Assembly (NCBI GenBank): GCA_020073365.1
Contig: JAIQFL010000001.1
Location: forward strand, 33,315-97,314
Length of the DNA: 64,000 bases
Origin: Terriglobia bacterium
Lineage (GTDB): Bacteria; Acidobacteriota; Terriglobia; Bryobacterales; Bryobacteraceae
Direction of reading: 5' to 3'
Part shown: piece after piece, positions 60,292-64,000 of the stretch
Numbering within the stretch: the first letter of the stretch is position 1
How the letters are laid out: the number at the start of each line of letters is the position of its first letter
Made by a program: the position numbers and the translations under genes
The notes under the pieces: generated by a model
What the model was told of the DNA's origin: nothing
The model's input: only the letters and a program-made list of their open reading frames with translations
The model's database searches: none

Positions 60292-61529
60292 TTCGAATTC
60301 TGGAGGGCAAAGGCATCGGCCGCCTGTTGTCACGCAAAGTGGCGCGATTGGCGGAGGCGGAAGAGGTCGTCCGTCCGATTCTCGAGGGCGTGCGCAAGCG
60401 CGGGGACCGCGCGTTGCTGGAGTACGCGCGGAAGTTCGACGGCTTCGCCCGGAAGAACGTGCGCGTGCCGGAGGCGGACCTGCGCGCCGCGTGCGCCAGG
60501 CTGTCGCCCGAGTTTCGCGGCGCGGTAGAAACCGCGGCGGCCAACATTCGCGCCTATGCGGAACACCAGATGCCTCGGGAATGGATGGACGAGATGCAGC
60601 CGGGGATGCGCCTTGGGCAAATCGTGCGACCGCTCGATACGGTGGCAGCGTATATCCCCTCGGGACGTTATCCACTGCCTTCCACCATCCTCATGACCGT
60701 GCTTCCAGCACAGGTGGCGGGCGTGCCGAATATCTGCGTGGCCTCCCCAAAGCCGGTCACCGAAGTGTTCGGCACGGCGGCCCTGTTGGGCGTGGCCAAC
60801 GTTTTCGAGATGGGCGGGGCGCAGGCGATCGCGGCGTTCGCTTTCGGAACGCGCACGGTACCGCGGGCGGATCGCATCGTGGGCCCGGGCAACATTTATG
60901 TGGCAGCCGCCAAGAAGTTGCTGGCGGGCGAAGTGGGGGTCGATTTCGTGGCGGGGCCAACCGAGATCCTGATTATCGCTGCGGATGGCGATCCGCGGCA
61001 CCTGGCGGCGGACATGTTGGCGCAAGCCGAGCACGATGTGGACGCTTCGGCGGTGCTGCTGACCACCTCGAAGAGGCTGGCGGCGGCTGTCGCGAAGGAA
61101 GTGGAGCGGCAACTGGTTTCGCTGCCGACCGCGGCGGTCGCGCGGAAGGCGATCGCCAGGAATTCGGCGGTGGTTCTGGTGCGGTCCCTGGATGAGGCTA
61201 TGGAGATGGCGAACCGCCTCGCGCCGGAGCATCTCAGCATTCCGGATGGGAGCCTGCTGGCGCAGGTGAAGCATGCGGGAAGCGTGTTTGTGGGTCCGTA
61301 CAGTCCGGAGGCGGCGGGCGATTATGCGTCCGGCCCGAACCACGTGCTGCCCACCAGCGGCGCGGCGCGGATTCGGGGCGGCCTTTCGGTGGGCGACTAT
61401 CTGAAGGTGATTTCGGTGCAGGAGTTGTCGGAGGAGGCGTTGCGGCGACTGGCGCCCGCGATTACGACGCTCGCGCGAGCGGAGGGGTTGGAGGCGCACG
61501 CGCGGTCGGTGGAAGTGAGGGTGACATGA
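60288..61529 (+). CDS. hisD: Histidinol dehydrogenase HisD
   Basis: Catalyses the last two oxidations from histidinol to histidine using NAD and zinc; 413 residues. Family segments: [54 protein letters not shown] ([16 protein letters not shown]), [16 protein letters not shown] and [20 protein letters not shown]. Starts at GTG overlapping the hisG stop and overlaps hisC by 4 bases. Confidence 0.96.
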   Translation: MIRILEGKGIGRLLSRKVARLAEAEEVVRPILEGVRKRGDRALLEYARKFDGFARKNVRVPEADLRAACARLSPEFRGAVETAAANIRAYAEHQMPREWMDEMQPGMRLGQIVRPLDTVAAYIPSGRYPLPSTILMTVLPAQVAGVPNICVASPKPVTEVFGTAALLGVANVFEMGGAQAIAAFAFGTRTVPRADRIVGPGNIYVAAAKKLLAGEVGVDFVAGPTEILIIAADGDPRHLAADMLAQAEHDVDASAVLLTTSKRLAAAVAKEVERQLVSLPTAAVARKAIARNSAVVLVRSLDEAMEMANRLAPEHLSIPDGSLLAQVKHAGSVFVGPYSPEAAGDYASGPNHVLPTSGAARIRGGLSVGDYLKVISVQELSEEALRRLAPAITTLARAEGLEAHARSVEVRVT

Positions 61530-62605
61530 AGACCACCAAACTCCCCAGAGGCGCCATCAAGCCGCGGCCCGCCGTTCTGGCCATGGCGCCGTATTCCCCG
61601 CCGACTGCGGGGCGCGCCGATAAGCTCCGGCTCGACTTCAACGAAAACACCGTCGGTTGTTCGCCGCGCGTGATCGCCGCCTTGAAGGAGCGGTTGGATG
61701 CCGCCGCACTGGCCGTGTACCCGGAGTACGGTGAGGCCAAAGCGGCCATTGCCCGCTATTTTCGCGTCCGGCCGGAGCAGTTCGTTTTCACCAACGGCAC
61801 CGACGAGGCCATCCAGGTCTTCATCAACACGTATGTCGATGATGGCCAGGAAGTGCTGATTCTCAAGCCGGCCTACGCCATGTATCGCTTCTACTCGGAG
61901 GTAGCGGGCGCGAAGATCCGGGAGGTGGAATACCCGCAGCCCGGCCTGGAGTTTCCGCTGCAACCGCTGCTGGACGCGATCACGCCTCAGACGCGCGCGG
62001 TGATTCTGGCGAATCCCAACAATCCCACGGGCACGGGCGTCTCGCTGCTGGGCATCGAGCGAATCCTGCATCGCGCGCGTAAGGCCGTGGTGATGGTGGA
62101 TGAGGCCTATTACGAGTTCTCCGGCGTTACCGCTCTGACCGAAATCGAGCGCGTTCCCAACCTTTTCGTGTGCCGCACGTTTTCCAAGATCTTCGGGATG
62201 GCGGCCATGCGGCTCGGCTGCCTGTTTTCGCACGAGGCCAACGTGACGCGGCTGCACAAGGCGCAGTCCCCGTACAGCGTCAATGCGCTGGCGGTGATGG
62301 CGGCGGAAGCGGCGGTCGAAGATACAGCGTACGTCGAGAGCTATGTGGCCGAGGTGCTGGCGGCGCGCGAGCTGCTGTGTGTGGGCCTGGAGAAACTCGG
62401 GATCGGCTACGTGCCGAGCTCCGCGAATTTCGTATTGGGTCGTTTCGGCAAGCGGGCGATTGCGGTACGCGACGCACTCCGCGAGCGCGGCATCCTGGTG
62501 CGCGACCGCAGCTACCAGGCGCCGGGATGCGTGCGCATGACGGTAGGCACTCGGGAGCAGACCCGCAGGCTCCTGGCGGCGCTCGAAGAGATCTGGAACC
62601 AATGA
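61526..62605 (+). CDS. hisC: Histidinol-phosphate aminotransferase HisC
   Basis: PLP-dependent transaminase, 359 residues, making histidinol phosphate. LRLDFNENTVGCSPRVI at the start, ANPNNPTGTGVSL, VMVDEAYYEFSG, and FSKIFGMAAMRLG with the PLP lysine are seen, plus RDRSYQAPGCVRMTVGT near the end. It is coupled by ATGA overlaps to hisD and to the HAD gene. Confidence 0.95.
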   Translation: MKTTKLPRGAIKPRPAVLAMAPYSPPTAGRADKLRLDFNENTVGCSPRVIAALKERLDAAALAVYPEYGEAKAAIARYFRVRPEQFVFTNGTDEAIQVFINTYVDDGQEVLILKPAYAMYRFYSEVAGAKIREVEYPQPGLEFPLQPLLDAITPQTRAVILANPNNPTGTGVSLLGIERILHRARKAVVMVDEAYYEFSGVTALTEIERVPNLFVCRTFSKIFGMAAMRLGCLFSHEANVTRLHKAQSPYSVNALAVMAAEAAVEDTAYVESYVAEVLAARELLCVGLEKLGIGYVPSSANFVLGRFGKRAIAVRDALRERGILVRDRSYQAPGCVRMTVGTREQTRRLLAALEEIWNQ

Positions 62606-63315
62606 GCCAACCGATTCTGGTATTCGACATGGACGGGGTGCTGGTGGACGTTACCGAGTCTTACCGGGAGACCATCGCGCGCACCGTGCAGCACTTCACC
62701 GGGGTAGAAGTGACACGCGCACAGATTCAGGAGTACAAGAATCAGGGCGGCTGGAACGACGATTGGCGGCTTACGCACCACATGGTCAGCGCCGGGGGAG
62801 TGGATGTGCCGTTTGAAGAGGTGAAGGCCCACTTTCAGCGGATCTTCCGCGGCAACGGGACGGACGGCCTGATGCTGCGGGAGAAATGGGTAGCGCGGCC
62901 CGGCGTGCTGGAGAAGCTGAACCAGCAGTTCCGATTCGCTATCTTCACCGGCCGGCCGAAGGAGGAAGCCGAGTTGACGCTCGCGCGGTTTGCGCCCGGA
63001 CTGGTGTTCGACCCGCTGATCGCCATGGAGGACGTCGAGCACCCCAAACCTGCCCCCGACGGCCTTATATGGGGACAGACGGAACGTTCACTGGATCTTC
63101 CGCGCTATGCGGCGAACGTTCCGTCTGTCCCCGGTTTCTACATCGGAGACACCGTCGACGACGCCCGGTGCGCCCGCGCGGCGCGAGTACCCTTCATCGG
63201 CATCGCGGCGCCGTCGAATCCCTCCTATATCGACCTGGTGTTTCTGTTTCAGGCGGAAGGCGCCTATGCCATCGTTGACGACATCAACTATTTGGAAGGG
63301 GTCTTCGCGTCATGA
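62602..63315 (+). CDS. HAD-superfamily phosphatase in the his operon, candidate histidinol-phosphatase
   Basis: A 237-residue HAD hydrolase: motif [12 protein letters not shown], motif II FTGRP, motif III and IV in EHPKPAPDG and [10 protein letters not shown]. It lies between hisC and hisB with 4-base overlaps on both sides and no other histidinol-phosphate phosphatase is visible, so it probably supplies that step. This is inference. Between PAPDG and YIGDT the protein contains about 20 extra residues encoded by an inserted palindromic repeat (63071-63132). Start shares bases with the hisC stop. Confidence 0.85.
   Translation: MSQPILVFDMDGVLVDVTESYRETIARTVQHFTGVEVTRAQIQEYKNQGGWNDDWRLTHHMVSAGGVDVPFEEVKAHFQRIFRGNGTDGLMLREKWVARPGVLEKLNQQFRFAIFTGRPKEEAELTLARFAPGLVFDPLIAMEDVEHPKPAPDGLIWGQTERSLDLPRYAANVPSVPGFYIGDTVDDARCARAARVPFIGIAAPSNPSYIDLVFLFQAEGAYAIVDDINYLEGVFAS
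63071..63132. repeat. 19-bp perfect inverted repeat inserted inside the HAD gene
   Basis: GGGGACAGACGGAACGTTC (63071-63089) and GAACGTTCCGTCTGTCCCC (63114-63132) flank 24 bases. The frame is kept and reads [20 protein letters not shown]. No target duplication is obvious. Confidence 0.85.
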
Positions 63316-63899
63316 GGAGCGCCAGCGTGAAGCGCGATACCAGGGAGACGCGGATTTCCGGCACTCTGAAAATTGAAGGCCGCGGAAGGTACGAGGTCTC
63401 GACCGGCATCCGGTTCTTCGACCACATGCTGGAACTGTTCACCAAACACGGTGGTTTCGACCTGAGTCTGCACGCGGATGGCGATCTGGACGTGGACCAG
63501 CACCACACCGTGGAAGACGTGGGCATCGTGTTGGGGCAACTGTTCGCCAAGGCGCTGGGCGACCGGAAGGGCATTAACCGCGCGGGATATTTCGTCCTGC
63601 CCATGGACGAAACGCTGGCGGTGGTGGCGCTCGACCTGGGCGGAAGACCGGCACTGGTCTACAAGGACCTGGTTAAGGTCCGGCTGGTGGGCGATCTGCA
63701 GACCGAACTGGTGGAGGATTTCTTCGGCGGATTCGCCAATCACGCCGGTGCCAACGTGCATGCCAAGGTGCTGTACGGCCGGTCGAACCATCACAAGATC
63801 GAAGCCATTTTCAAGTGTTTCGCGCGGGCCATGAAGTACGCCTGCTCGAAAGACGCGCGATTGAAGGATCAATTGCCGTCCACCAAGGGGCTGTTATGA
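63312..63899 (+). CDS. hisB: Imidazoleglycerol-phosphate dehydratase HisB
   Basis: Manganese-dependent dehydratase, 195 residues, without the fused phosphatase of enterobacteria, which agrees with the separate HAD gene upstream. Metal motifs: [29 protein letters not shown], and the mirrored [20 protein letters not shown] and [12 protein letters not shown]. Overlaps the hisH start as ATGA. Confidence 0.96.
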   Translation: MRSASVKRDTRETRISGTLKIEGRGRYEVSTGIRFFDHMLELFTKHGGFDLSLHADGDLDVDQHHTVEDVGIVLGQLFAKALGDRKGINRAGYFVLPMDETLAVVALDLGGRPALVYKDLVKVRLVGDLQTELVEDFFGGFANHAGANVHAKVLYGRSNHHKIEAIFKCFARAMKYACSKDARLKDQLPSTKGLL

Positions 63900-64000
63900 T
63901 CTCGATTCTGGATTACGGCGCGGGCAATCTGCGATCGGTGGAGAATACGCTCGCGGAGTTGGGATGCGAGTACACGCTGGTTCGCGATTCCGAGGGACTG
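63896..64000 (+). CDS. hisH: Imidazole glycerol phosphate synthase glutaminase HisH, 5' end only
   Basis: Only 35 codons lie in the window: [20 protein letters not shown] and on to the edge. The start [12 protein letters not shown] is diagnostic of HisH, the glutaminase that feeds ammonia to HisF. The catalytic Cys-His-Glu lies beyond the window. ATG overlaps the hisB stop. Confidence 0.92.
   Translation, partial: MISILDYGAGNLRSVENTLAELGCEYTLVRDSEGL

Noticed and set aside
62170..62601. N-terminal extension of the HAD phosphatase upstream of 62602
   Set aside because: It overlaps hisC in another frame; motif I FDMDG lies right after the ATG at 62602, as in the family.
60330..62602. Two minus-strand frames of about 390-400 codons
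   Set aside because: Antisense to hisD and hisC, whose motifs are unmistakable on the plus strand.

Overview
The window is GC-rich bacterial chromosome with tightly packed genes and many ATGA/GTGA start-stop overlaps. Gene content points to an Acidobacteriota of the Solibacter/Bryobacter type: two MacB-like permeases of the ADOP kind, a TIGR03435-type domain fused to a BlaR1-like peptidase, a Ser/Thr kinase with the usual acidobacterial N-terminus, class C serine hydrolases, and GTGGG(A/G)CAGG-type palindromes scattered between and even inside genes. The taxonomic call is inference from these families. I saw no tRNA, rRNA, CRISPR array or intact transposon.

Layout. 1-2.8 kb (minus): Ser/Thr kinase (cut by the left edge), PstS-like binding protein, porin. 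3.0-8.3 kb (plus): compact operon MBOAT acyltransferase, two SGNH-type proteins, carrier protein, KAS III-like enzyme whose catalytic Cys is Ser; it has the logic of a Dlt system without DltA. 8.4-16.8 kb: serine hydrolase, then addB-addA. 16.8-26.7 kb: electron-transfer region with a 6-heme NapC/NirT-type protein, a 19-heme cytochrome fused to a cytochrome b-like membrane domain, a decayed ParDE locus, a 9-heme/cytochrome b fusion with four small partner genes, and a divergent sigma-54 activator. 26.7-29.4 kb: secreted beta-propeller, secreted Ig-like protein, HemQ. 29.4-35.8 kb (minus): flgBC-fliEFGHIJ. 36-38.9 kb: McrBC-type restriction pair. 39-43 kb: GlsB-like membrane protein, Nth-like glycosylase, RibD-C reductase and SDR, divergent TetR. 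43.1-44.9 kb: TadZ, Flp pilin and a pilin pseudogene. 45-55.9 kb: ADOP permease, BlaI-BlaR1-serine hydrolase operon, second ADOP, PadR-HAAS pair. 56.2-58.8 kb: GH31 enzyme and an orphan HicB with a hicA remnant. 58.9-64 kb: histidine operon hisI-G-D-C-HAD-hisB-hisH, running off the right edge, preceded by a readable attenuator with a five-His leader peptide.

The two strongest points for follow-up are the Dlt-like acyl-transfer operon (2996-8282), in which a Ser-His-Asn KAS III homologue is well placed to load a DltC-like carrier for MBOAT/SGNH-mediated acylation outside the membrane, and the his attenuator (58893-59045). Recurrent themes are -10 boxes lying only 6-9 bases before start codons (leaderless transcripts), in-frame insertion of palindromic repeats into genes, and toxin genes eroded beside intact antitoxins.
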